Source of the DNA: Eubacterium sp.
Lineage (GTDB): Bacteria; Bacillota; Clostridia; Lachnospirales; Lachnospiraceae
DNA: 64,000 nt
Direction: 5' to 3'
Assembly (NCBI GenBank): GCA_017433825.1
Contig: JAFRGL010000019.1
Coordinates: 85,116 to 149,115 of the forward strand
The translations under genes were made by a program, and so were the position numbers. The notes below the pieces were generated by a model, which saw only the letters and a program-made list of their open reading frames with translations, was not told where the DNA came from and made no database searches. Positions 52,167-60,527 of the stretch are shown in pieces. The stretch's first letter is position 1; each line of letters starts with the position of its first letter.

Positions 52167-52207
52167 TGCCCGGCGGATAGTTTAGCGTATTCGCCGGGCA
52201 TTATTTA
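52167..52207 (+). terminator. Terminator after the split-barrel gene
   Basis: TGCCCGGCG (52167-52175) pairs with CGCCGGGCA (52192-52200), followed by a broken T run. Confidence 0.65.
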
Positions 52208-52240
52208 TGTAAAAAAGAATCTGTAAAGAGAGGATTTCAA

Positions 52241-53158
52241 ATGAAAAAAGTACTGCTAATCGGCGGTTCCTATTTTGCAGGCAGGGTATTTGTCATGCTG
52301 GCCTCCAGGGCGGATTACGATATTACCGTCATGAACCGCGGCAGGTATTCCATGGCTTCCTATCCGAATACGAAGGATGTGGTCTGCGACCGTCATGATT
52401 ATGAAAAGATGAAGACATTGCAGCTGGATGAGGAATACGATGCCATCATTGATTTCTGTGCCTATGAGCCGGGTGACATCAAGGGCATTTTCAACAATCT
52501 CCCCAGCAAATTCAAAAGATATATCTACCTGTCCACTGCGGACGTAACCGCGAGAAACGGCAATACCCGTGATGAGTTTTCACCCCTTCTGGGAACGGCC
52601 GGCAGCGGTGAGGTGGACGACTACCTGTTCAAGAAGATGCTTCTGGAAAAGGAGCTGGTTACCTGTGCGGAAGGCAGGGAAGGTACGGAAGTGGTTATCT
52701 TAAGGCCTTCCTTCATTTACGGTCCCTATAACTACGCGCCCAGGGAGACCTTCTACATCCAGCGGATTTACCAGGGACAGCCCATTCCCCATCCCACCAA
52801 TGCCACCGGCAAGTTCAGCATGGTTTATGTAAAAGACGTGGCCATTGCCTGCATGCTCTGCGTGGAGAAGGAAGACGCGGCCAACCAGATTTTCGTGCTG
52901 GCAGGCGAGGAAGTGCTGGATTACGATTCCTTCCTGGCAGTTTTAAAGGAGATTGCCGACAGGCCGTTTACGGTGGAAGAGATGACCGTGGAGGAAGTGG
53001 AAGGCCGGCAGATTCCGCTGCCTTTCCCGCTTACCATTGATGAAGACGAGGTGTTCTCGGGCAAGCGTATTTCCCAGATGCTGGGCCTTGCTTACAGCCC
53101 CTTTAAGGAAAGCCTGAAGATTACCTACGACGGATTGAAAAACGTCTACATCAGATAA
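52241..53158 (+). CDS. NAD-dependent epimerase/dehydratase family protein
   Basis: This 305-residue extended short-chain dehydrogenase-fold protein has the dinucleotide site GGSYFAGR at residues 8-15. The strand DAIIDFCAYEPGDIK and later YLSTADV follow, as in the family. The catalytic Tyr-x3-Lys is not in the usual place. Only YLFKKML shows a nearby Tyr and Lys, so it may be a sugar-nucleotide-binding or atypical member such as CSP41-like RNA-binding relatives. AGAGAGGA precedes the start. It lies between the activase unit and the aldehyde dehydrogenase, with terminators on both sides. Confidence 0.82.
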   Translation: MKKVLLIGGSYFAGRVFVMLASRADYDITVMNRGRYSMASYPNTKDVVCDRHDYEKMKTLQLDEEYDAIIDFCAYEPGDIKGIFNNLPSKFKRYIYLSTADVTARNGNTRDEFSPLLGTAGSGEVDDYLFKKMLLEKELVTCAEGREGTEVVILRPSFIYGPYNYAPRETFYIQRIYQGQPIPHPTNATGKFSMVYVKDVAIACMLCVEKEDAANQIFVLAGEEVLDYDSFLAVLKEIADRPFTVEEMTVEEVEGRQIPLPFPLTIDEDEVFSGKRISQMLGLAYSPFKESLKITYDGLKNVYIR

Positions 53159-53171
53159 CTGCAGGAATGAT

Positions 53172-53202
53172 GAATTCCCCGGCTGTATCAGCCGGGGAAT
53201 TC
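53172..53202. terminator. Perfect hairpin after the epimerase gene
   Basis: GAATTCCCCGGCT (53172-53184) and AGCCGGGGAATTC (53190-53202) form a 13-bp stem with a five-base loop. The T tail is poor on the + strand, so it may stabilise the 3' end rather than terminate fully. Confidence 0.6.
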
Positions 53203-53244
53203 CGTTATTTCGTAAAAAATCTTCCGAATTTGCATAAATTTCTA

Positions 53245-53273
53245 TTGGAAAACAACCGATAAGATATTATAAT
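53245..53273 (+). promoter_or_regulatory. Promoter of the aldehyde dehydrogenase gene
   Basis: TTGGAA (53245-53250) and TATAAT (53268-53273) are 17 bases apart, about 55 bases before the GTG start. Confidence 0.7.
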
Positions 53274-53286
53274 AAGACTGCAAAAA

Positions 53287-53304
53287 TAAGTTTCGCGAAA
53301 CTTA
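53287..53304. promoter_or_regulatory. 18-base perfect palindrome, probable operator
   Basis: TAAGTTTCGCGAAACTTA lies 14 bases after the -10, near the expected transcription start. Position and symmetry suit a repressor site. The CG centre is like LacI-family operators, but no regulator gene is nearby. Confidence 0.6.
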
Positions 53305-53327
53305 AATTAGATAGGAGGTAGTTTATC

Positions 53328-54659
53328 GTGGGAAACTTAGGTATTTTTGATACTGCGAAAGAAGCCGTTGCGGCTGCAGCGGAAGCGCAGAAGAAACTGA
53401 TGAACGAGTACACAATGGAAGACAGACAGAGATTCATCGAACAGATCAGGAAAGAGCTTGGTCCGAGGATCCCTGAATTTGCTGAGCTTGAGTTCGTTGA
53501 GACCGGTTACGGCCGTGTTGAGGACAAGATCGGCAAAGATACCGGTGCTATCATGCTTTCACCCGGTACCGAAGCTGTTCCCGTTGGCGTTATGGCAGGC
53601 AGCCAGGGCCTTACCGTTGAGTATTATGCTCCCTTCGGTGTAATCGGCGCTGTTACCCCCGTAACCAACCCCGTTGCAACCATCATTGCCAACACCATCT
53701 GCATGATGGCCGGCGGCAACACTGTTGTATTCAATGCGCATCCCGCAGGCGTTAAGAGCTCTACCGCAGCTCTTCAGGGCGTAAACCAGGCTATCATCAA
53801 TGCCGGCGGTCCTGAAAACGTAGCTACCATGCCGGCTGTTCCCACCATGGAGACCCTGGATGACATCATGTATGCTCCGGAAGTTAAGCTCCTTGTTGGT
53901 ACCGGCGGTCCCGGAATGGTTAAGACCCTTATGTCAGCAGGCAAGAAGGTTGTAGCTGCCGGCCCCGGCAACCCGCCTTCCGTAATCGATGAAACCGCTG
54001 ACATCAAGAAATGTGCCGAGAGCCTTGTTGCTTCCGCTACATTTGATAACAACCTGCTTTGCATCGCTGAGAAGGAAATCTTCTGCGTTGACGCTGTATT
54101 CGATGAGCTGATGGATGCTTTCGAAGCCAACGGCAACCGTCGTCTGACCAGAGAAGAAGCTGACAAGGTTACCGCTGTTGGTATTGTTCAGCAGAAAGAC
54201 GGCAGCTATGCTACCAACAAGAACTTCGTAGGCAAACACGCTTCCGTTATCCTGGAAGCTGCCGGCGTTCCCTGCGACGGAGATCCCAGAATGGCATTCT
54301 TCGAGGCGAACAACGATGACCTCTATGTTCAGGTAGAGCAGATGCAGCCCATCATCCCGGTTGTAAGATGTAAAGACTTTGAGGAAGCCCAGGCCCTTGC
54401 CTATGCTGCAGAGCATGACAACAAGCACTCCGCCTCCATCTGGTCCAAGAACATCGACCATGTAACCAGCTTCGGCCGTCTGATCAACACCACCGTATTC
54501 GTACAGAATGGCGGCACCATGTCCGCATTCGGTATCGGCGGTTCAGGCACCAACTCCCCGACCATCGCTACACCTACCGGTGAAGGCGTAACAGGTCCGC
54601 AGTCCTTCGTAAGAAGAAGAAGATTCTGCATGGCCGGCGGCGGCAACTATTTGCTGTAA
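53328..54659 (+). CDS. CoA-acylating aldehyde dehydrogenase (EutE/PduP-like)
   Basis: This 443-residue enzyme oxidises an aldehyde to an acyl-CoA with NAD. The catalytic cysteine is Cys245 in DNNLLCIAEKE. AAGPGNPPSVIDETAD and ATPTGEGVTGPQSFVRRRR are strongly EutE/PduP-like. Those relatives carry about 20-30 extra N-terminal residues that target microcompartments. This protein starts directly at the equivalent of the catalytic domain (MGNLGIFDTAKEAV), so it should be cytosolic. The GTG start follows AGGAGG by nine bases. It is a logical partner for a GRE that makes an aldehyde. Codon use suggests high expression. Confidence 0.92.
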   Translation: MGNLGIFDTAKEAVAAAAEAQKKLMNEYTMEDRQRFIEQIRKELGPRIPEFAELEFVETGYGRVEDKIGKDTGAIMLSPGTEAVPVGVMAGSQGLTVEYYAPFGVIGAVTPVTNPVATIIANTICMMAGGNTVVFNAHPAGVKSSTAALQGVNQAIINAGGPENVATMPAVPTMETLDDIMYAPEVKLLVGTGGPGMVKTLMSAGKKVVAAGPGNPPSVIDETADIKKCAESLVASATFDNNLLCIAEKEIFCVDAVFDELMDAFEANGNRRLTREEADKVTAVGIVQQKDGSYATNKNFVGKHASVILEAAGVPCDGDPRMAFFEANNDDLYVQVEQMQPIIPVVRCKDFEEAQALAYAAEHDNKHSASIWSKNIDHVTSFGRLINTTVFVQNGGTMSAFGIGGSGTNSPTIATPTGEGVTGPQSFVRRRRFCMAGGGNYLL

Positions 54660-54729
54660 TAAGCGGATTAAAAGGACGGAAGACTCGTCGTGCTAGCACG
54701 TAAGAGTCAGACGGAGTTTTAAGACGCAA

Positions 54730-54823
54730 CAGACATGAGGACGTGTTTTGCGAGCACAGCGAAGCAAAATATAAGTCCGAATGGCTGTAGGATTGCGCGA
54801 ATTGCGAAGCAATGAAGCAATCC
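54730..54823 (+). repeat. Structured interspersed repeat, copy D
   Basis: CAGACATGAGGAC (54730-54742) pairs with GTCCGAATGGCTG (54775-54787). It keeps the GA/GA loop, while GCAC/GTGC of copies A and C is replaced by GGAC/GTCC. The second hairpin GGATTGC (54790-54796) with GCAATCC (54817-54823) encloses ATTGC-GAA-GCAAT. A further hairpin GACTC...GAGTC with GTGC/GCAC inside lies just upstream (about 54681-54709). The stretch 54660-54915 has no gene. Confidence 0.7.
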
Positions 54824-54858
54824 GTATTATTACAGAGAAACACACAATGAAACTATAA

Positions 54859-54887
54859 GAAATCCGGCCCTGGTGCCGGATTTCTTT
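54859..54887 (+). terminator. Terminator hairpin before the DUF4037 gene
   Basis: GAAATCCGGC (54859-54868) pairs with GCCGGATTTC (54875-54884), followed by three T. Confidence 0.65.
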
Positions 54888-54915
54888 CTAACAGGCATTT
54901 TAAAGGAGGCCAATA

Positions 54916-55839
54916 ATGAAAGGATTAGAACTTGCCGAAGCTTTTTTTGCCGAAAAAGGCCTGCCCATGCTGCAGGAGAAATTCCCCCATCTTCTGGACC
55001 GGATAACTGCCGGCCTGGTGGGAGAAGGTTCTGAATGCCTGGGCTTTGACGACGAGATTTCCAGGGACCATGACTGGGGTATTTCCTTCTGCATGTGGCT
55101 TCCGGAAGATTTGTACAATACCGAAGGCCCTGCCCTGGCAGCGGCCTATAACGCGCTGGATTTCAATTACGAAGGCTTTTCCGCAAGGAACGTTACCGCC
55201 CAGGGAGGCGGAAGGACTGGCGTTCTGGAAACCGGGAACTTTTATTACCGGTTTATCGGCCTGAAGGAAGGCCCGAAGACCAATATGGAATGGTTTTACG
55301 TGCAGGAAACCTCCTATGCCACCTGCACCAACGGGAAGCTTTTCTACAAAAGCGGTTCTGAATTTGAGAAAACAAGGCAGCGCCTTCTGGATTTCTATCC
55401 CGAGGACGTGCGGAAGAAGAAGATAGCCGCGCGGGCCGTCACCATGGCCCAGTCCGGCCAGTACAATTACGTGCGTTCCTTAAAAAGAGGGGAGCATGTG
55501 GCGGTATTCCTGTCCATGGGCGAATTCATCAAAGCCGCCTGCTCGATGATTCATCTCTTAAACAGAAGGTATATGCCTTTCTATAAATGGGCATACAGAA
55601 GCACCTGTCAGTGTCCGAAGCTTGCGGATACGGCAAGGAAGATGGAAAACCTGATTGAGCGTCCGCTGGATCCGAAAAACGCGGAACTGGTGGAGGAAAT
55701 CTGCATTGACGTGAAAAATGAGCTGAAAAGGCAGGGGCTGACCAGGCTGGATTATGATTTTCTGGAGCCCCACGGCATGGAAATTATGTCAACCATAGGC
55801 GATCCGAGGGTCAGAAGCCTTCCGGTGCTGTACGGCTGA
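54916..55839 (+). CDS. DUF4037 domain protein, nucleotidyltransferase-like
   Basis: This 307-residue protein has GLVGEGSECLGFDDEISRDHD, the hallmark of DUF4037 proteins, which have a minimal nucleotidyltransferase fold (the acidic D-x-D-like pair lies in this segment). A helical C-terminal region follows (FIKAACSMIHLLNRRYMPFYKWAYR). The target of any nucleotide transfer is unknown. AAAGGAGG precedes the ATG. The gene abuts the TraX-like gene tail to tail. Confidence 0.82.
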   Translation: MKGLELAEAFFAEKGLPMLQEKFPHLLDRITAGLVGEGSECLGFDDEISRDHDWGISFCMWLPEDLYNTEGPALAAAYNALDFNYEGFSARNVTAQGGGRTGVLETGNFYYRFIGLKEGPKTNMEWFYVQETSYATCTNGKLFYKSGSEFEKTRQRLLDFYPEDVRKKKIAARAVTMAQSGQYNYVRSLKRGEHVAVFLSMGEFIKAACSMIHLLNRRYMPFYKWAYRSTCQCPKLADTARKMENLIERPLDPKNAELVEEICIDVKNELKRQGLTRLDYDFLEPHGMEIMSTIGDPRVRSLPVLYG

Positions 55840-56577
55840 TTACCTAAGGAAGTTCCTGAGAAGTACAAGGACAAGAAGATGGGCGGGATAGAAGGCGTAG
55901 AATGCGTACTTCCCCGCCTTTGTTATTTTGCCTAAGGTATGGTCGTAGCGGTCGATGAAAATGACCGCAAGATAGGCGCCGGGCATGGAAAATTTCGGCA
56001 GGTTCATCAGGGTAATGCCGGCAAGGGCGCTGTATCTGGGATGCAGGAAACGGAAAAAGTAGAAGGCAGCTATGGCAAGAATGCCGCGGTAGCTGTAATC
56101 GGTTTTCAGACGGTAGGCAATGACCATGAACCCGAGGATGACCAGAACCTGCAGCATTAAGCCGAAGAAGGAAACGATGTAAGGCTTTTGCGAATTGTCC
56201 CGCTTTTCCATGATAATCATGCGGATTTTATCAAGGATACAGCACAATAAAAGCCCTAAAAGCAGGGTGAAGAACACGTTCTGGTGCCTGGGGTCGATAA
56301 CGGATTTAAAGAAAGCCGTGTCAAAGAAAACTTCGGAAAGAGCCGCAAAAACCGCAAGCCTTAAGCAGTAGAATATCCTGTTTTTTGTATGCAGGAAACC
56401 TTCCACGAGGAGGAAGCAGTAAATGGGAAACGCTATGCGGCCGGCGGTGGCACGGATAATTTCCGCAGCCTTGGCATACGGAAACAGCACATAGCAGATA
56501 TGATCGGCCAGCATGCTTGCGCAGGCGATTATTTTAAGCTGGGTGTCATTCAGTTTCCATTCGGAGTACGCGTTCAC
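55840..56577 (-). CDS. TraX-family membrane protein
   Basis: This membrane protein of about 245 residues has around seven to eight predicted spans. LNDTQLKIIACASMLADHICYVLFP and GRIAFPIYCFLLVEGFLHT are typical of the TraX family, relatives of the F-plasmid protein that acetylates pilin. Here the role is unknown. The GTG at 56577 is the likely start because GGGGAGG lies six bases before it. The ATG at 56592 has no such site. No pilin gene is adjacent, the tad operon being over 2 kb away. Confidence 0.82.
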   Translation of the reverse strand: MNAYSEWKLNDTQLKIIACASMLADHICYVLFPYAKAAEIIRATAGRIAFPIYCFLLVEGFLHTKNRIFYCLRLAVFAALSEVFFDTAFFKSVIDPRHQNVFFTLLLGLLLCCILDKIRMIIMEKRDNSQKPYIVSFFGLMLQVLVILGFMVIAYRLKTDYSYRGILAIAAFYFFRFLHPRYSALAGITLMNLPKFSMPGAYLAVIFIDRYDHTLGKITKAGKYAFYAFYPAHLLVLVLLRNFLR

Positions 56578-56781
56578 GGCAAACCTCCCCATTAATCTGA
56601 TGCATGAATACGATTCATTATTATAATTGACGGCAGCCTTATTTGCAAGGCGGCCGCCTGTTTTGTAAATATGGATAATTTGCACAACAGGATTTGTTCG
56701 TTTTGTTCAAAATTTCCTGCAAATTACATAAAAATAGCACTATGCTTTTAATGGTTATTATTTTTCAAAGAGGCATTTAAT

Positions 56782-58053
56782 ATGGGAGAGACACAAAAAT
56801 ACGATAAAATCTGGAACCCCATCTTTATCAGCGTATTCATAGCGAATATCTGTATCAGCATGGGCCAGAACATGATGCATACTTTGGTTCCGAAGTTTGC
56901 ATATTCCTTGGGTGCGACAGCCACCATCGTCGGCTGGGTATCCAGTATTTTCACCATCACCGCGCTGGCCATCCGTCCGTTTTCCAACCCGGCATTTGAC
57001 TCCTTCAGCAAGAAGAAGCTGCTTATCATCTGCCTTCTGGACGTTATGGTTTCCTTTATCATTTACGGTATGGCGCACAGTGTAGGCGTTATTATCGTCG
57101 CCAGGCTTATCCAGGGCGTGGGCACCGGCTGCATTACGCCTCTGTGCCTTGCCATGGCCGCGGATGCGCTGCCGGAGAACAAGCTGGGCAGCGGTATCGG
57201 CGTGTACATGATAGGCCAGTCCATCGCCCAGGCCATCGGCCCGAACATCGGCCTGAATATGAGCGAGGCCATCGGCTATAACAAATCCTTCCTCATCGGC
57301 GCCGCCGTACTGTTCGTGGGCGTGCTGACCTGCATCCCGATGAAGGAAGCGGACCGGCCGAAGCTTCCGTACCGCATCAGCATGAAGAGTCTGCTGGCGA
57401 AAGAGGCCCTGCCGTATTCCTTTATGATGTTCCTGATGAGCTTTGCCAGCAGTGCGATTTTCTCTTATATCGCCATTTACGCCGGCCTGCTCAGCGTGGA
57501 GAACATCGGACTGTATTTCACCGTAAACGCGGTGGCCCTGCTGATTATCCGGCCGTTTGCCGGCAAAATCAGTGATACGAAGGGTTTTGACAAGGTAATA
57601 CTTCCGGGTATCCTTATCTATATTGTCTGTTTCTTTATGATGGCGCGGGTGCGCACACTGGGAGGCTTCCTGATAGTCGCCGTGGTCGCCGCTTTGGGCA
57701 ACGGTATCGCCTATCCGGCCATCCAGGCGGTTTCCATGAAGAAGGTCCCGGTTGAGCGCCGCGGTTCCGGTACTTCGACGAACTATATTTTCGTGGACCT
57801 TGCCAACCTGTTCGGCCCCCTTCTGGCAGGCGTTATGATCGACGGCTTTATTGCCAGGGGTACTTCGGAAGCCGGCGCATATCCGAAGGTTTTCGTGATT
57901 ATGATTATCCCGCTGGTAGCCGCTTTCTTCTATGCTTTGAAGATGCGTAAGGAACTGGTGGCCATCGATATTCCTCCGAAGACCGAGGCTGCGGAAGGTT
58001 CCGTTCCGGCTGCGGGGGAGCTGCCGGACAGCGTGGAGGAAGGACAGAAGTAA
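56782..58053 (+). CDS. Major facilitator superfamily transporter
   Basis: This 423-residue protein has about 12 membrane spans. The loop after span 2 (IRPFSNPAFDSFSKKKLL) and RLIQGVGTGCITP in span 4 are MFS features like those of drug or small-metabolite exporters. The C-terminal tail from about 395 is polar and Glu/Pro-rich. The substrate is unknown. AGAGG precedes the start. It ends before a large palindromic element and converges with the HIT gene. Confidence 0.88.
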   Translation: MGETQKYDKIWNPIFISVFIANICISMGQNMMHTLVPKFAYSLGATATIVGWVSSIFTITALAIRPFSNPAFDSFSKKKLLIICLLDVMVSFIIYGMAHSVGVIIVARLIQGVGTGCITPLCLAMAADALPENKLGSGIGVYMIGQSIAQAIGPNIGLNMSEAIGYNKSFLIGAAVLFVGVLTCIPMKEADRPKLPYRISMKSLLAKEALPYSFMMFLMSFASSAIFSYIAIYAGLLSVENIGLYFTVNAVALLIIRPFAGKISDTKGFDKVILPGILIYIVCFFMMARVRTLGGFLIVAVVAALGNGIAYPAIQAVSMKKVPVERRGSGTSTNYIFVDLANLFGPLLAGVMIDGFIARGTSEAGAYPKVFVIMIIPLVAAFFYALKMRKELVAIDIPPKTEAAEGSVPAAGELPDSVEEGQK

Positions 58054-58056
58054 ATT

Positions 58057-58320
58057 AATAAAAAACAGCATCTGTTCCGGCAGAGAATACAGCCGGGATT
58101 GGAGTAAGGCTATGAAAAATACAGCTGTCAAAAACAGCTGATGAGGGGCAAAAAGTTGCCACGGAGCAATTCTTTTTGAGGCCTGCTGAGGCGAGTTGTC
58201 ATCAGAGAACTCGTCGAATCAGGCCGATACCCGAAATCAGATGATTTTGCAGCTGTATATTTTTCAGGCCGAAACGACCTGCCGGCTGTATTCTCTGCCG
58301 GAAGCTGAGTTTTGTATTAC
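58057..58320. repeat. Large imperfect palindrome filling a convergent intergenic gap
   Basis: A 22-base perfect inverted repeat (58075-58096 with 58282-58303) forms the outer stem. Weaker pairing extends outward to about 58057 and 58320. Inside, GAAAAATACAGCTG (58114-58127) is matched by CAGCTGTATATTTTTC (58250-58265). The centre holds GCCTG/CAGGC and GGCGAGTT/AACTCGTC stems around 58181-58223. No open reading frame of note is present. It is either a structured RNA end or a small non-autonomous element. Confidence 0.7.
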
Positions 58321-58322
58321 AT

Positions 58323-58733
58323 TTACAACAGTTTTTTGACAGCCTCGGGAATGGCGGTTTTGTCTTCTTCGGCAAGTTCGCCGGGCGTCCAGGCAGCACC
58401 CGGACCCTTTCCGGCATAGCAGGGAATGATGTGCAGGTGATAATGGGATACCGTCTGCCCTGCAGCTTCGCCGTTGTTCTGCACCAGCTGGAAGCCGTCG
58501 CAGGAAAGTGCTTCCTTCATGGCCGGCAGCAGTCTTTTTGCCAGCTTTACCGCTTCCGCGGCCAGATCGGCCGGAATTTCAAACAAATCCGCGTAATGCT
58601 CTTTGGGAATCACCAGGGCGTGGCCTCTTGCGGCCGGACCCAGATCCAGGATTACCCGGAATTTCTCATCTTCGTAAAGCGTTGCGGAAGGAATATCCCC
58701 CTTCGCAATCAGACAGAAAATACAATTATCCAT
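58323..58733 (-). CDS. HIT-family nucleotide hydrolase
   Basis: This 136-residue histidine-triad protein has the catalytic motif HYHLHIIP near residues 97-104 and an N-terminal CIFCLIAKGDIPS, where the cysteines may bind zinc. HIT proteins hydrolyse nucleoside phosphoramidates and related adenylated compounds. Length and motif are typical. It is a single gene converging with the MFS gene. Confidence 0.93.
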   Translation of the reverse strand: MDNCIFCLIAKGDIPSATLYEDEKFRVILDLGPAARGHALVIPKEHYADLFEIPADLAAEAVKLAKRLLPAMKEALSCDGFQLVQNNGEAAGQTVSHYHLHIIPCYAGKGPGAAWTPGELAEEDKTAIPEAVKKLL

Positions 58734-58882
58734 ATCGTTGCTTCCTTTCAGTCAGATTACAGATCTTTTTCAAAGTATACCCCCGGAAAATCCTCTCCGT
58801 CAAGACACGGACAAAAAACAGGCATTTCGCGGAAATTGTATAGCGGTAAAAGATATTTTATCTGGGGTAAGCCCATTTTGTA

Positions 58883-58910
58883 TTTACAATTTCGAAAAAT
58901 GTGGTATAAT
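58883..58910 (+). promoter_or_regulatory. Promoter of the tad operon
   Basis: TTTACA (58883-58888) and TATAAT (58905-58910) are 16 bases apart, with TG one base before the -10. The leader of about 90 bases carries no clear structure. Confidence 0.7.
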
Positions 58911-59001
58911 TATAACAAATCACAAAGACAACTCATATGAAACACAAATTATCTGTTCTGTCATTTCAGATTTCACTTTTATTTTCTGCGGAGCAACCAT
59001 C

Positions 59002-59517
59002 ATGCTTCTTCTTAAACTTTCCGCTTTGTTTCTTTGCATTATCGCAGCTGTTTCCGATATCCGGTCATATAAAGTGCCGAATATCCTGCTCATTGTTTTC
59101 TCGGCCGCAGGTCTTGCCGAACAGGGGTTTCTGTTCGGAAAAAGAGGCCTTTTGAATGCCGCAGGCGCAGTCCTTCTGGTGTTTCTGCTGCTGGGCTGGC
59201 TGTTTCTTTTCAGGATGCTGGGGGCAGGGGATATCAAGCTTTTTGCCGTCTGCGGTATTTATACCGGCGCGAAAAGCGTATTGTACCTGATGCTTTTCTC
59301 ATTTATATTTGCTGGAATCTATGCCTTGGCGAGGATGGCCGGGAAGGGTTCCCTGTCTGAACGCTTTCAGGCCCTGACAGGCTATGTCCGGGAAACTCTA
59401 AGGGACGGTTTTGCCTTCAGGAAAAGCTACCGGGCCGGTCAGGCGGAAGAGCATCGGATTTTTCTGGCCTTTTTTATTTTTCTTGCGATGCTTTTGTGGA
59501 TTGGGGGTGCGTACTGA
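59002..59517 (+). CDS. Prepilin peptidase, A24 family (TadV/CpaA-like)
   Basis: This 171-residue membrane aspartyl protease cuts prepilin leader peptides. The two catalytic Asp are in AAVSDIRSYKVPN and GAGDIKLFAVCG. About five to six spans are predicted. The ATG at 59002 follows GGAG by eight bases and gives the typical N-terminus. The upstream open frame has no homology. The stop overlaps the tadZ ATG by one base. It is the first gene of the Tad pilus operon. Confidence 0.88.
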   Translation: MLLLKLSALFLCIIAAVSDIRSYKVPNILLIVFSAAGLAEQGFLFGKRGLLNAAGAVLLVFLLLGWLFLFRMLGAGDIKLFAVCGIYTGAKSVLYLMLFSFIFAGIYALARMAGKGSLSERFQALTGYVRETLRDGFAFRKSYRAGQAEEHRIFLAFFIFLAMLLWIGGAY

Positions 59518-60527
59518 TGTCCGGCAGGGAACCTGTTCTGGCTGTATTTGACCGGGAGAAGGACTATACCCTGCGGCTGGTGGAGTATGCCCGGTCCAGG
59601 AAAAACCTTCCTTTTGAAGTCTGCGGCTTTACGGAAGAGAGCGCGTTTGAGAATTTCGCGAAATCAAAAAAGCCCGATTTGCTGCTCATCCGGCCGGATG
59701 GCGAGGGAGAAATCCTGACCCGGGTGAAGGCTGAAAAGATTCTGCTTCTGGATGACGAAAGGTACGAAGGGACCGGCGCTTATCCTTCCGTGCGCAAGTA
59801 CCAGTCCGCGAAGCTTCTGCTGAAGGAGGTTACGGATTTTTACAGCGCCAGCAGGAAGGCGGAAAGCCTGAATGCAGCGCACATCCGAAGCTGTGACGTT
59901 TATGCCGTTTATTCCCCGGCGGGAGGCTGCAGGAAAACCTCCTTTGCCCTGACGCTGGCCAAGGTATTGTCCAGGGAACGGGCGGTACTGTATATCAACC
60001 TGGAGAACCATTCCGCTTTAGCGGAGGTGGCAGGGGAAGCCTTTGAAGGCTCTTTCGGAGAGCTGCTGTATTTCATACGGCTGCACAAGGCGGGGTTTGC
60101 AGGCAAGCTGGCCCGGGTCTGTGTCTCCAGCCAGAACCTGGATCTGGCGCCGCCTCCGGACAATTACGGCGATATCTGCGCCGCGAAGGGCGAAGAGTGG
60201 CTGAGGCTTCTGGGTACCGTCCGTTCGGAATGCGGCTACGAGGCCGTGGTGCTGGATTTAGGCGACGGTATACAGGATTTGTACGACGTGCTGGATACGG
60301 CGCTGCGCGTGTTCGTGCCTTTAAGGGAGGATCCGGTGGCGAAAGCCAAGTACAAGGCTTTTGAAGAAGGTATCAGGCGATGGGGAAACCCCGCCCTTGC
60401 CGACAGGCTGGAGCCTTTGTATCTGCCGTTTCTGGCGGTTGCCAAAACCGGACGGGAGTACCTGGAAGGACTGGCGTGGAGCCGGATGGGCGATACTGTA
60501 AGGGCTCTTTTAAGGGTGCAGGAATGA
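59517..60527 (+). CDS. TadZ/CpaE-like ParA-type protein
   Basis: This protein has 336 residues, an N-terminal receiver-like region (1-110) and a C-terminal MinD/ParA-like ATPase domain. The deviant Walker A is SPAGGCRKTSF, and LDLGDGIQDLYDVLD follows as a Walker B-like strand. TadZ proteins localise the Tad secretion machine at a pole and often have degenerate ATPase motifs. The start at 59517 overlaps the peptidase stop, and the stop overlaps tadA by four bases. Confidence 0.8.
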   Translation: MSGREPVLAVFDREKDYTLRLVEYARSRKNLPFEVCGFTEESAFENFAKSKKPDLLLIRPDGEGEILTRVKAEKILLLDDERYEGTGAYPSVRKYQSAKLLLKEVTDFYSASRKAESLNAAHIRSCDVYAVYSPAGGCRKTSFALTLAKVLSRERAVLYINLENHSALAEVAGEAFEGSFGELLYFIRLHKAGFAGKLARVCVSSQNLDLAPPPDNYGDICAAKGEEWLRLLGTVRSECGYEAVVLDLGDGIQDLYDVLDTALRVFVPLREDPVAKAKYKAFEEGIRRWGNPALADRLEPLYLPFLAVAKTGREYLEGLAWSRMGDTVRALLRVQE

